Part shown: in pieces, positions 1-6,118 of the stretch
Layout of the letters: the number at the start of each line of letters is the position of its first letter
Position numbering within the stretch: position 1 is the first letter of the stretch
Assembly (NCBI GenBank): GCA_002773575.1
Contig: PFAT01000004.1
Coordinates: forward strand, 1 to 7,734
Direction: 5' to 3'
Length of the DNA stretch: 7,734 nt
Source of the DNA: Candidatus Falkowbacteria bacterium CG10_big_fil_rev_8_21_14_0_10_44_15
GTDB lineage: Bacteria > Patescibacteriota > Patescibacteriia > Patescibacteriales > XYC2-FULL-47-12
Notes under the pieces: model-generated
What the model saw: the letters and a program-made list of their open reading frames with translations, nothing else
Told to the model about the DNA's origin: nothing
The model's database searches: none
Translations under genes and position numbers: made by a program

Positions 1-11
1 AAAGCGTGGAT

Positions 12-73
12 CTTCCCGCCGGGTTTACCCCTACACCAAAATTGGCGTTGGGGTTTAATACCCGGCGGTGAAG
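12..73. other. Large GC-rich hairpin upstream of the rpsL promoter
   Basis: Long imperfect inverted repeat. CTTC (12-15) pairs with GAAG (70-73), the 9-base arm 16-24 pairs perfectly with 60-68, CCCC (28-31) pairs with GGGG (50-53), and the tip pairs 33-38 with 43-48 with one mismatch. No T-run follows directly, so it is not a canonical intrinsic terminator. It lies upstream of the predicted promoter at 107-135 and so probably outside the rpsL transcript. It may be the 3' end structure of the preceding transcript or a palindromic repeat. No coding region can be assigned to positions 1-106; the short open frames there match no family I recognise. Confidence 0.6.
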
Positions 74-106
74 GTGTTTGGATTTATTTTGGTAATAATT
101 GCCAAC

Positions 107-135
107 TTGACGCTCATTAGTTATTTTGCTAATCT
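107..135 (+). promoter_or_regulatory. Predicted sigma70-type promoter for rpsL
   Basis: TTGACG (107-112) and TAATCT (130-135) are separated by exactly 17 bases, which predicts a start of transcription near 142 and a leader of about 70 bases before the rpsL ATG. An imperfect dyad, TTGGTAAT/ATTGCCAA (89-96 and 98-105, one mismatched position), abuts the -35. A second dyad, CATTAG/CTAATG (115-120 and 134-139), spans the spacer and -10. These dyads could be operators, but AT-rich dyads are common by chance. Confidence 0.6.
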
Positions 136-173
136 AATGGTAGTTACAAATTATACACATAAAACACATAAAG

Positions 174-196
174 TCCCTTTCGGGGATAATTTTTTT
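174..196 (+). terminator. Short hairpin plus T-run in the rpsL leader (possible attenuator)
   Basis: TCCC (174-177) pairs with GGGA (183-186) around a 5-base loop, and a run of seven T follows at 190-196, 14 bases before the rpsL start. The 4-bp stem is short for an intrinsic terminator and is offset from the T-run by three bases. It lies inside the predicted leader transcript, so it would act as an attenuator if it works at all. Weak call. Confidence 0.2.
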
Positions 197-210
197 GTTA
201 CCTCCTAATT

Positions 211-627
211 ATGCCTACCATTAATCAGTTAGTAAGAAAACCAAGAAGGGTGCAAAAGGCAAAAACCAAAGCGCCGGCATTACAAAGCGTGTTGGATACC
301 CTGCACCGCAAGCGCACCGAATTGCCCAAAGGCAATCCGTTTAAGCGCGGCGTTTGTTTAAAAGTAACGACCATGACGCCGAAAAAGCCGAACTCGGCTT
401 TGCGTAAAATCGCCCGCGTCCGGCTTTCTAACGGCAGCGAAGTTACGGCCTACATCCCGGGCATGGGCCATAATCTGCAGGAGCACGCGATTGTTTTAAT
501 CAAAGGCGGACGCACCAAAGACCTGCCGGGCGTGCGCTATAAAATTATCCGCGGCGTGTACGACACGCAAGGCGTGCAGAACCGAAAACAAGGCAGAAGC
601 CGTTACGGAGCTAAGAAACCTAAGTAA
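211..627 (+). CDS. rpsL: 30S ribosomal protein S12
   Basis: S12 sits at the decoding centre of the small ribosomal subunit and helps control codon-anticodon fidelity. The 138-residue product starts with MPTINQLVRKPR and carries the family core TPKKPNSALRK (56-66), GHNLQEH (86-92), KDLPGVRY (103-110) and a basic C-terminus. Lys58 and Lys103 correspond to E. coli K42 and K87, sites where substitutions give streptomycin resistance; both are the sensitive-type lysine. Asp104 corresponds to the Asp methylthiolated by RimO in E. coli. A segment near residues 26-44 is longer than in E. coli (124 aa), as in the 138-residue Bacillus form, so the length is not unusual. No Shine-Dalgarno precedes the ATG; the bases just upstream (200-206, ACCTCCT) resemble the anti-SD instead. 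It is the first gene of the str cluster, downstream of the promoter at 107-135. Confidence 0.97.
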   Translation: MPTINQLVRKPRRVQKAKTKAPALQSVLDTLHRKRTELPKGNPFKRGVCLKVTTMTPKKPNSALRKIARVRLSNGSEVTAYIPGMGHNLQEHAIVLIKGGRTKDLPGVRYKIIRGVYDTQGVQNRKQGRSRYGAKKPK

Positions 628-641
628 TTTATTAAAGAAAT

Positions 642-853
642 TTTGTACGGATTTAACAGATTAACGAACTCTTAACGCGAAAATTGGCTACGAATTTATA
701 TCTGCCTGCAATTACGCGAATGCCACGAATGATAGAAAAAATTTTTTTAAAATAATTTGCGGCATTCGCATTCATCTGAGCCAACATAGAACCGCAGGGA
801 GAATTCGTATTAGAGGTTCATAAAAAGATTTAAGTCCGTAATAACTATTTGAA
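642..853 (+). repeat. Palindromic intergenic element, copy A, upstream of rpsG
   Basis: This element fills most of the rpsL-rpsG spacer and has a second collinear copy at 6119-6331. Nested complementary arms are visible: 646-656 with 830-840 (11 pairs, one G-U), 666-681 with 804-819 (16 positions, two mismatches), CCTGC 705-709 with GCAGG 794-798, and GCGAATGCC 716-724 with GGCATTCGC 761-769. The tip holds a run of A then T (736-747). Similarity to copy B continues to 853, two bases before the rpsG ATG. The 5' arm contains several ACGAA/GCGAAT motifs about 10 or more bases apart, related to the tandem motifs at 1328-1375. It may be a cis-regulatory RNA or a MITE-like repeat. In E. coli the rpsL-rpsG spacer is where S7 binds to repress its operon, which makes a regulatory role worth considering but does not prove it. 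Confidence 0.8.
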
Positions 854-855
854 CT

Positions 856-1326
856 ATGCGAGGAAAACCAGCGCCCAAAAGAAACATCAACCCGGACGCC
901 CGCTATCATGACGGTGAAGTGGCCAAATTAATGAATTACCTTATGCGGGGCGGGAAAAAAACAGTCGCGGAAAAAATCGTTTATCGTTGTTTTGACATCG
1001 TGAAGGAAAAAACCAAACAGGACCCGCGCCATCTGTTTAATAAAGCGCTTAAGCAAGTCAGCCCTATCTTGGAAGTGCGCGGCCGCCGCGTCGGGGGAGC
1101 GAACTATCAGATTCCGTACCCGGTCCGGCCGGAGCGGCGTTTTGCGCTCGCCTGCCATTGGATGATTGACGCGGCGCGGGCGCGCAAAGGCCGTTCCATG
1201 GCGGAAAAGTTAGCCGCGGAAGTTATGGACGCGGCCCGCGGCGAAGGCGCGGCGATGAAAAAGAAAATGGACGTTCAGCGCATGGCGGAAGCTAACAAAG
1301 CGTTCGCTCATTTCGCTAGGTTCTAG
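856..1326 (+). CDS. rpsG: 30S ribosomal protein S7
   Basis: S7 binds the 3' major domain of 16S rRNA, starts assembly of the 30S head and contacts the E-site tRNA. The product has 156 residues, typical of the family. It shows the N-terminal basic arm (MRGKPAPKRN), LMRGGKK (29-35), the conserved strand-turn region ILEVRGRRVGGANYQIP (71-87), the VRPERR stretch (90-95), and the C-terminal signature MAEANKAFAHF (143-153). The start is fixed by an in-frame TGA at 850-852, two codons upstream, and by the fit of the N-terminus. No Shine-Dalgarno is visible. The gene lies 228 bases after rpsL, a long gap for this operon, occupied by palindromic copy A. In E. coli S7 is the translational repressor of the str operon; whether it acts here through copy A cannot be seen from sequence. 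The stop is TAG. Confidence 0.97.
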   Translation: MRGKPAPKRNINPDARYHDGEVAKLMNYLMRGGKKTVAEKIVYRCFDIVKEKTKQDPRHLFNKALKQVSPILEVRGRRVGGANYQIPYPVRPERRFALACHWMIDAARARKGRSMAEKLAAEVMDAARGEGAAMKKKMDVQRMAEANKAFAHFARF

Positions 1327-1327
1327 A

Positions 1328-1375
1328 AAGACACGAATAGACACGAATAAATTAACGAATAGCCACAAATCACGA
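1328..1375. repeat. Degenerate CACGAAT-type tandem repeats after rpsG
   Basis: Starting immediately after the rpsG stop, the sequence repeats GACACGAATA twice (about 1329-1349), then gives variants AACGAATA, CCACAAAT and CACGAATT, with a period near 9-11 bases. The same core (ACGAAT, or GCGAAT) recurs in the 5' arms of the palindromic elements at 642-853 and 6119-6331, for example GCCACGAATG. This may be a decayed or partial member of the same repeat family. No matching ATTCGT-rich second arm is evident in this spacer. Confidence 0.5.
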
Positions 1376-1401
1376 ATTCATATAAATAATTTTTTTGTTT
1401 G

Positions 1402-1426
1402 TCATTCCTGCGGAGGCAGGAATCCA
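1402..1426. repeat. REP-like palindromic unit in the rpsG-fusA spacer
   Basis: ATTCCTGC (1404-1411) and GCAGGAAT (1416-1423) form a perfect 8-bp stem around a GGAG loop, flanked by GTC and CCAGA. This layout matches a REP-like intergenic palindrome, with GTCATTCC before and GGAATCCA after the loop, that is widespread in bacterial genomes. The T-rich stretch (1390-1400) lies upstream, not downstream, so it is not a + strand intrinsic terminator. The rest of the 1327-1526 spacer is AT-rich; GATAAT at 1466-1471 could be a -10 for fusA, but no good -35 goes with it. Confidence 0.65.
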
Positions 1427-1526
1427 GAAGAAAATACGCGCAAGTTATTTGTTTTCGTAATTTTTGATAATATTCTTTCCACTTTCAAATTCATAAAATA
1501 ATTATTGTAAAATTATTATTCAATCT

Positions 1527-3605
1527 ATGGACTATCCGCTAGATAAAGTAAGAAATATAGGAATTATCGCCCATATTGACGCCGGTAAAACAACCGTTTC
1601 CGAGCGCATTTTATTTTATACCGGTAAAAAGCACAAAATCGGCGAGGTGCATGAGGGCGAAGCGACCATGGACTGGATGGAACAGGAACGCGAGCGCGGC
1701 ATTACGATAACGAGCGCCGCGACCACTTGCTTTTGGAAAGACTGCCGCCTTAACTTAATTGACACGCCCGGGCACGTGGATTTTACGGCCGAAGTAGAGC
1801 GTAGCTTGCGCGTTTTAGACGGCGGCGTAGTCGTGTTTGACGGCGTGGCCGGCGTGGAACCGCAATCCGAAACCGTTTGGCATCAGGCGGAAAAATACAA
1901 CGTGCCGCGCATGTGCTTTATCAATAAATTAGACCGCACCGGCGCGGATTTTTATAAAGACGTGGAATCAATCCATGACCGTTTAACTAAACACGCCCAT
2001 CCCATCCAACTGCCCATCGGCATCGAGGATACTTTTAAAGGTTTAATTGATTTATTGGAGCGCAAAGCGAGAATTTATGAAGACGATTTAGGCACTAAGT
2101 GGCACGATGAAGACGCGCCGGCCGACATGAAAGATAAAGTAGAGGAGTACCGCGGACAATTAGTGGAGGCGATCGTGGAACACAACGAAGATTTAATGGG
2201 CAAATATTTAGCCGGCGAAGAAATAAGTCTTGAATCTTTACAGCAAGAATTGCGCGCCGCCGTGATTGCCAACAGAATAGTGCCGATTTTGTGCGGCAGC
2301 GCGCTAAAAAATAAAGGCGTGCAGTTTTTATTGGACGCGGTTTGCGCCTACCTGCCGTCGCCGCTCGACGTACCGCCTCTGGAAGGAACCGACGCGAAGA
2401 ACCCGGAAAAAAAGATTGCCGTCCGCCCGGACCCTAACGAACCGTTCGCGGGATTAGCTTTCAAAATCGCCACCGACCCTTTTGTCGGCAAGTTGTGTTT
2501 CGTTCGGGTGTACAGCGGCATCCTGAAGGCCGGGTCATACGTTTTAAATACCGCGACTGACGATAAAGAGCGCATCGGCCGCATCGTTTTGATGCACGCC
2601 AACCACCGCGAAGACGTGCCGGAAGTGAAAGCCGGAGAAATCGCGGCGGTGATTGGCTTAAAAAATACCGTTACCGGCCATACCCTGTGCGACGAGAGCC
2701 GGCCGATTATTTTAGAAAGCATTACTTTCCCGGAGCCGGTAATTAAAGTCGCCGTGGAGCCGAAAACCAAAGCGGACCAGGAAAAAATGGGCATTGCTTT
2801 ATCAAAGCTCGCCGAAGAAGACCCGACTTTCCGGGTAAACACCGACCAGGAAACCGGCCAGACTTTAATCGCGGGCATGGGAGAATTGCATTTGGACATT
2901 ATCGTTGACCGCATGAAACGGGAGTTTAAAGTGGAAGCTAACGTCGGTCAGCCGCAAGTCGCTTACCGCGAAACGATTAAAAAAGAAGCGGAAGCGGAAG
3001 GAAAATACATCCGCCAGTCCGGCGGCCGCGGCCAATACGGGCATTGCTGGTTGCGCGTGAAGCCGCTAGCGACCGGCAAAGGATTTGAGTTTGAGGATGA
3101 AGTCAGGGGAGGCGCTATCCCCAAAGAATATATTCCGGCGATTGAAAAAGGCGTCAAGGAAGCAAAAGAAAAAGGCATTTTAGCCGGCTACTCCCTGGTG
3201 GACGTCAGCGTAACGGTATATGACGGCTCCTACCATGAAGTGGACTCTTCCGAAGCCGCTTTCAAAATCGCCGGCTCCATTGCTTTTCAGGACGCTTGCC
3301 GCAAAGCCGACCCTATTTTACTTGAGCCAGTCATGAAAGTAGAGGTAGTTACGCCGGAGCAGTTTATGGGCGACGTGGTAGGCGACATTAATTCCAAGCG
3401 CGGCAAAGTGGAAGAAATGGGCGAGCGCGGCTCAATCAAAGTCATTGACGCGAAAGTTCCTTTAGCCGAAATGTTCGGTTACGCGACGCAACTGCGTTCC
3501 ATGACCCAGGGGCGCGCGAGTTACAGCATGGAACTGTTTGGTTATGAAGAAGTGCCGCGCCACAAAGCGCAGGAAATTATCGAAGGCCGAGGCGGCAGAA
3601 AGTGA
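1527..3605 (+). CDS. fusA: Elongation factor G (translocation GTPase)
   Basis: EF-G uses GTP hydrolysis to drive movement of tRNA and mRNA through the ribosome after each peptide bond, and with RRF splits post-termination ribosomes. The 692-residue product has the full five-domain layout. The G domain shows the P-loop AHIDAGKT (15-22), switch I RGITIT (57-62), DTPGH (79-83, with the His needed for hydrolysis), NKLD (133-136) and a GSA motif near 257. The beta-barrel domain II follows (about 295-390), then domain III, domain IV with the tip loop GSYHEVDSSEAAF near 567-579, and the C-terminal domain V ending in the FGYATQLRSMTQGRA region and a short tail. It is slightly shorter than E. coli EF-G (704 aa) and appears intact. 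No Shine-Dalgarno is visible before the ATG. It lies 200 bases after rpsG; the next gene has its own promoter. The stop is TGA. Confidence 0.98.
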   Translation: MDYPLDKVRNIGIIAHIDAGKTTVSERILFYTGKKHKIGEVHEGEATMDWMEQERERGITITSAATTCFWKDCRLNLIDTPGHVDFTAEVERSLRVLDGGVVVFDGVAGVEPQSETVWHQAEKYNVPRMCFINKLDRTGADFYKDVESIHDRLTKHAHPIQLPIGIEDTFKGLIDLLERKARIYEDDLGTKWHDEDAPADMKDKVEEYRGQLVEAIVEHNEDLMGKYLAGEEISLESLQQELRAAVIANRIVPILCGSALKNKGVQFLLDAVCAYLPSPLDVPPLEGTDAKNPEKKIAVRPDPNEPFAGLAFKIATDPFVGKLCFVRVYSGILKAGSYVLNTATDDKERIGRIVLMHANHREDVPEVKAGEIAAVIGLKNTVTGHTLCDESRPIILESITFPEPVIKVAVEPKTKADQEKMGIALSKLAEEDPTFRVNTDQETGQTLIAGMGELHLDIIVDRMKREFKVEANVGQPQVAYRETIKKEAEAEGKYIRQSGGRGQYGHCWLRVKPLATGKGFEFEDEVRGGAIPKEYIPAIEKGVKEAKEKGILAGYSLVDVSVTVYDGSYHEVDSSEAAFKIAGSIAFQDACRKADPILLEPVMKVEVVTPEQFMGDVVGDINSKRGKVEEMGERGSIKVIDAKVPLAEMFGYATQLRSMTQGRASYSMELFGYEEVPRHKAQEIIEGRGGRK

Positions 3606-3635
3606 GCAGTCAGAAGCAGTAAAAATGATTAACAG

Positions 3636-3663
3636 TTGACTTTTAACGGCGGAAAGCTATAAT
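3636..3663 (+). promoter_or_regulatory. Near-consensus sigma70-type promoter between fusA and the acidic gene
   Basis: TTGACT (3636-3641, 5 of 6 consensus) and a perfect TATAAT (3658-3663) are spaced by 16 bases. Transcription would start near 3670, giving a leader of about 30 bases to the ATG at 3701. This is the best promoter match in the window. It would allow the acidic gene, tuf and rpsJ to be transcribed independently of rpsL-rpsG-fusA, consistent with the usual high demand for EF-Tu. Confidence 0.75.
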
Positions 3664-3700
3664 CTTAGTAGTAAGTTGTTAGTTTAATTAGCTTAAATAT

Positions 3701-4285
3701 ATGCATAACCAACTGGATAGAATTATCAATTTAGTAAGGAGGACGGGCGATCGGCTGGTCGTCTTGGATCGTGATAATTTGCGTAAAAGCTACGTAGTAA
3801 TGGACATTAAGGAATATGAAAGGTTAGTAAATTGTTGCGGTCTGGGCGACTGGAAAGAAGACGAGAGTGAAGCCGGCGAAGACGAAGAAGATTATGAAGG
3901 CTATGGAGACAAACTTTGGCGGGAGGACGAGGACAGGGAAGACGAGGATTGGGATTTTAAAGCAGAGGATATTTTTAAAGATCAAGACGATGAATTTGAC
4001 AATCTGCCCGATGGCGGCGAGTTTGACTTTGGGGAGCCGCCGCTGGTTAAAGCTGCCGACGAGCGTCAGCCGGAAGCAAAAGATGATTTCGTGCCGATAG
4101 GCGATATTTTCAACGAGGTTGACAATAATTGGGAGTATGGTACAATAAAGCAAAATCTAAAAGAAAGCAAAAAAAACGGCGGTCAAAGGAGGGGTAAGTG
4201 GGAAATCGCTCCCGAAATTAAAAAAACAGCGCCGGCAGACGCTGCCGCGGAGGAAGACGACCGCTATTATTTAGAAACCATATAA
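3701..4285 (+). CDS. Hypothetical acidic protein with a Phd/YefM-like N-terminus
   Basis: I do not recognise this 194-residue protein as a named family. Residues about 4-43 (LDRIINLVRRTGDRLVVLD, then YVVMDIKEYERLV) resemble the strand-helix core of Phd/YefM antitoxins, in which a 'set value' strand is followed by a xxEYExL helix, but the usual first strand and the start of helix 1 are missing. From about 51 to 110, 30 of 60 residues are Asp or Glu, with scattered Trp, Tyr and Phe, so this part is probably disordered. Then come a short hydrophobic-acidic segment (DFVPIGDIFNEV, 129-140), a basic patch (150-166) and an acidic tail ending in DRYYLETI. No toxin gene is adjacent, no signal peptide or membrane segment is seen, and there is no zinc motif. 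The gene has its own strong promoter, lacks a Shine-Dalgarno and ends 60 bases before tuf. That it is a real gene is well supported by its position and uninterrupted frame; its function is unknown. Confidence 0.85.
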   Translation: MHNQLDRIINLVRRTGDRLVVLDRDNLRKSYVVMDIKEYERLVNCCGLGDWKEDESEAGEDEEDYEGYGDKLWREDEDREDEDWDFKAEDIFKDQDDEFDNLPDGGEFDFGEPPLVKAADERQPEAKDDFVPIGDIFNEVDNNWEYGTIKQNLKESKKNGGQRRGKWEIAPEIKKTAPADAAAEEDDRYYLETI

Positions 4286-4299
4286 GATTTGGTTTTTTT
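4273..4299 (+). terminator. Weak hairpin with T-run between the acidic gene and tuf
   Basis: AGAAACCA (4273-4280) can pair with TGGTTTTT (4290-4297, one G-U) around a 9-base loop that includes the TAA stop at 4283-4285; the T-run continues to 4299. The stem has only two G-C pairs, so termination would be weak or partial. TTTACT followed 17 bases later by TAATAA could be a poor promoter for tuf, but it matches consensus badly. More likely tuf is reached by read-through from the promoter at 3636-3663. Confidence 0.3.
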
Positions 4300-4332
4300 A
4301 CTTTATCAACATTGTTTATTAATAATTTAATT

Positions 4333-4338
4333 AAGGGA
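4333..4338 (+). promoter_or_regulatory. Partial Shine-Dalgarno before tuf
   Basis: AAGGGA ends 7 bases before the tuf ATG at 4346. It is the only start in this window with even a partial Shine-Dalgarno at a sensible distance, and it supports the chosen tuf start. Confidence 0.4.
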
Positions 4339-4345
4339 TAAAAAC

Positions 4346-5536
4346 ATGACTGCACAATTTGAACGCAATAAGCCGCACATTAATGTCGGCACTATCGGCC
4401 ATGTGGACCATGGCAAAACAACTTTAACCGCCGCTATTTTAAAGGTACTGCGGGGAAAAGGTTTTAACGCGCAAGAAAAATCAGTTGACCAAATAGACGC
4501 CGCTCCGGAAGAAAAAGCGCGGGGCATTACCATCGCTACCGCCCATGTGGAGTACGAATCAGCCAAGCGCCACTACGCGCACGTTGATTGCCCCGGACAC
4601 GCCGACTACGTAAAAAACATGATTACCGGCGCCGCCCAAATGGATGGCGCAATTTTGGTAGTGAGCGCCACCGACGGCCCGATGCCCCAGACGCGCGAAC
4701 ACATTTTATTGGCTAAACAAGTAGGCGTTCCTAATATCGTCGTTTTTTTGAATAAAGTTGATATGGTTGAAGACAAAGAATTAATTGATTTAGTAGAGGA
4801 AGAAATCCGCGATTTATTAAAGAAATATGAATTTGACGGTGATAATACGCCGATTATCCGCGGCAGCGCCTTAAAAGCTTTGGAGGACCCGAACGGCGAG
4901 TACGGCCAAGCGATTTTAGATTTAATTAACACTTTGGACGAAAAAATCGCCGAGCCCAAGCGCGAAATTGACAAGCCGTTTTTAATGCCGATTGAAGACG
5001 TTTTTTCTATTGAAGGCCGGGGCACTGTCGTTACGGGCAGAATAGAACGCGGCATCATCAAGACAGGCGAAGAAGTGGAAATAATTGGCTTACGCGATAC
5101 GCAAAAAACGACCATTACGGGAGTGGAGATGTTTAACAAAACTTTGGATCAGGGCCAGGCAGGCGATAACGCCGGCGCGCTTTTGCGGGGCACGAAAAAA
5201 GACGAAGTAGAGCGCGGCCAAGTGCTGGCTAAACCAGGCACGGTTACTCCGCACACGGAATTTGAAACGGAAGTTTATATCTTGACTAAAGAAGAAGGCG
5301 GGCGCCATAAGCCGTTTTTCAAGGGCTACAAACCGCAGTTTTATATTCGGACAACCGATGTAACCGGCGAAGTTGGCTTACCTGAAGGAACGGAAATGGT
5401 AATGCCGGGCGATACTATCAACAAAATGGTCGTTAAATTAATCTCCCCGGTCGCTTTGGAAGAAAAGCAACGCTTTGCCATCCGCGAAGGCGGTCATACG
5501 GTAGGCGCGGGCGTGGTAACTAAAATTATCAAGTAA
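4346..5536 (+). CDS. tuf: Elongation factor Tu
   Basis: EF-Tu delivers aminoacyl-tRNA to the ribosomal A site as a GTP ternary complex. The 396-residue product is full length (E. coli 394). The G domain shows the P-loop GHVDHGKT (18-25), switch I RGITI (59-63), DCPGHADY (81-88, with catalytic His85), NKVD (136-139) and GSAL (173-176). Beta-barrel domains 2 (about 210-300, with GRGTVVTGRIERG) and 3 (about 303-396, ending in GGHTVGAGVVTKIIK) follow. Switch I reads DAAPEEKARGITIATAHVEY where E. coli has NAPEEK and TINTSHVEY, a mild lineage-type variation. The protein looks fully functional. It lies 60 bases after the acidic gene and 13 bases before rpsJ, so tuf and rpsJ are almost certainly cotranscribed. 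Confidence 0.98.
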   Translation: MTAQFERNKPHINVGTIGHVDHGKTTLTAAILKVLRGKGFNAQEKSVDQIDAAPEEKARGITIATAHVEYESAKRHYAHVDCPGHADYVKNMITGAAQMDGAILVVSATDGPMPQTREHILLAKQVGVPNIVVFLNKVDMVEDKELIDLVEEEIRDLLKKYEFDGDNTPIIRGSALKALEDPNGEYGQAILDLINTLDEKIAEPKREIDKPFLMPIEDVFSIEGRGTVVTGRIERGIIKTGEEVEIIGLRDTQKTTITGVEMFNKTLDQGQAGDNAGALLRGTKKDEVERGQVLAKPGTVTPHTEFETEVYILTKEEGGRHKPFFKGYKPQFYIRTTDVTGEVGLPEGTEMVMPGDTINKMVVKLISPVALEEKQRFAIREGGHTVGAGVVTKIIK

Positions 5537-5549
5537 ATAAAGACATTAC

Positions 5550-5912
5550 ATGAGCATCACCGAGGCAACTAAGAAACAGCCGGCTGACACGGCCGTCGCT
5601 GATGACAATAGGCAGAAAATCAGGATTAAAATCCGCGCTTACGATTATAAAATTATCGATCAGGCGGCTAAAACCATTATTGAAACCGCGCGGCGCAGCG
5701 GCGCGCAAATATTCGGCCCTATTCCCCTGCCCACTGCCAAGAGAAAATACACCGTGAACCGCTCCACTTTTGTGCACCGCAAATCCAAAGAGCAGTACGA
5801 AATGCGCGTCCATAAGCGGCTGATTGATATTATTGAGCCGACGGTCCAAACCGTAGAGCTCTTAACGAACTTAAGCTTGCCCACCGGAGTGGATGTAGAG
5901 ATTAAAATGTGA
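5550..5912 (+). CDS. rpsJ: 30S ribosomal protein S10 (NusE)
   Basis: S10 is a head protein of the 30S subunit and, as NusE, also joins NusB and NusG in transcription antitermination. The product has 120 residues against 103 in E. coli. The family core starts near residue 22 (RQKIRIKIRAYDYKIID) and includes GPIPLPT (56-62), the ribosome-facing loop through KRKYTVNRS, and HRKSKEQYEMRVHKRLIDI (76-94), ending in GVDVEIKM. About 20 extra polar N-terminal residues (SITEATKKQPADTAVADDN) precede the core. The start is fixed because the next Met is at residue 85, well inside the core. No Shine-Dalgarno is seen; the 13-base gap after tuf suggests reinitiation or coupling. Unlike the usual S10 operon, it is separated from rplC by 424 bases including a terminator, so here it groups transcriptionally with tuf. 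Confidence 0.97.
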   Translation: MSITEATKKQPADTAVADDNRQKIRIKIRAYDYKIIDQAAKTIIETARRSGAQIFGPIPLPTAKRKYTVNRSTFVHRKSKEQYEMRVHKRLIDIIEPTVQTVELLTNLSLPTGVDVEIKM

Positions 5913-5945
5913 GTTCAAAATTGCGTTATAGATTTGAATATCAAA

Positions 5946-6014
5946 ATATCGTTGGATTGTTGCCGTAACCTTCCGCCATAACGCGGGAGAAGTGCGGTAA
6001 CGAGAAGATGATAT
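5946..6014 (+). other. Long structured hairpin in the rpsJ-rplC spacer
   Basis: Three stacked stems can be traced. ATATCGTT (5946-5953) pairs with GATGATAT (6007-6014), 8 bp with two G-U. GTTGCCGTAAC (5959-5969) pairs with GTGCGGTAAC (5992-6001), with one bulged A and two G-U. CTTCCGC (5970s) pairs with GCGGGAG around a 6-base loop (CATAAC). Between the outer two stems is a symmetric 5x5 internal loop (5954-5958 opposite 6002-6006) in which A/G and G/A oppositions could form tandem sheared pairs, as in protein-binding RNA motifs. It lies 33 bases after the rpsJ stop and 62 bases before the terminator. It matches no riboswitch or leader family that I can name. It is read as RNA because rpsJ transcription runs through it. 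Confidence 0.6.
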
Positions 6015-6076
6015 AGCTAAGGATAAAAAAGAGCAATAACTACAATAAAAAATGAAGTTAACCAAGACAGTCAATT

Positions 6077-6107
6077 CTGGTGCTTTGTTGTAGTGCCAGT
6101 TTTTTTT
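6077..6107 (+). terminator. Rho-independent terminator or attenuator upstream of rplC
   Basis: CTGGTGC (6077-6083) pairs with GTGCCAG (6093-6099), 7 bp with two internal G-U pairs and a 9-base loop, directly followed by eight T (6100-6107). This is the clearest intrinsic terminator in the window. An upstream segment ACTACAA (6039-6045) is perfectly complementary to TTGTAGT (6088-6094), which covers part of the loop and the start of the 3' arm, so an alternative antiterminator pairing is possible. No convincing promoter lies between it and rplC, so rplC-rplD transcription may depend on read-through. Confidence 0.75.
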
Positions 6108-6118
6108 AATATAAAAAG

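Noticed and set aside
1..71. Possible 3' end of an upstream gene
   Set aside because: All three + frames close (stops at 56, 69 and 118) and none of the short translations, on either strand, matches a recognisable protein such as the end of rpoC. The hairpin explains the base pattern.
642..853. Copy A and copy B as CRISPR repeats or attachment sites
   Set aside because: There are only two distant copies, with no spacer array, no integrase and no direct-repeat boundary.
2348..2914. 188-codon open frame on the - strand within fusA
   Set aside because: It lies fully inside a clear EF-G gene, its product resembles no family, and its composition is what the antisense of a GC-skewed coding frame gives.
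3735..3743. Perfect Shine-Dalgarno (TAAGGAGGA) inside the acidic gene
   Set aside because: No ATG, GTG or TTG start follows at a suitable distance with a plausible frame, and the Phd-like segment upstream supports the start at 3701. Probably chance within codons for RR and neighbours.
4606..5139. 177-codon open frame on the - strand within tuf
   Set aside because: Antisense shadow of EF-Tu; Ser/Ile-rich translation with no recognisable motif.
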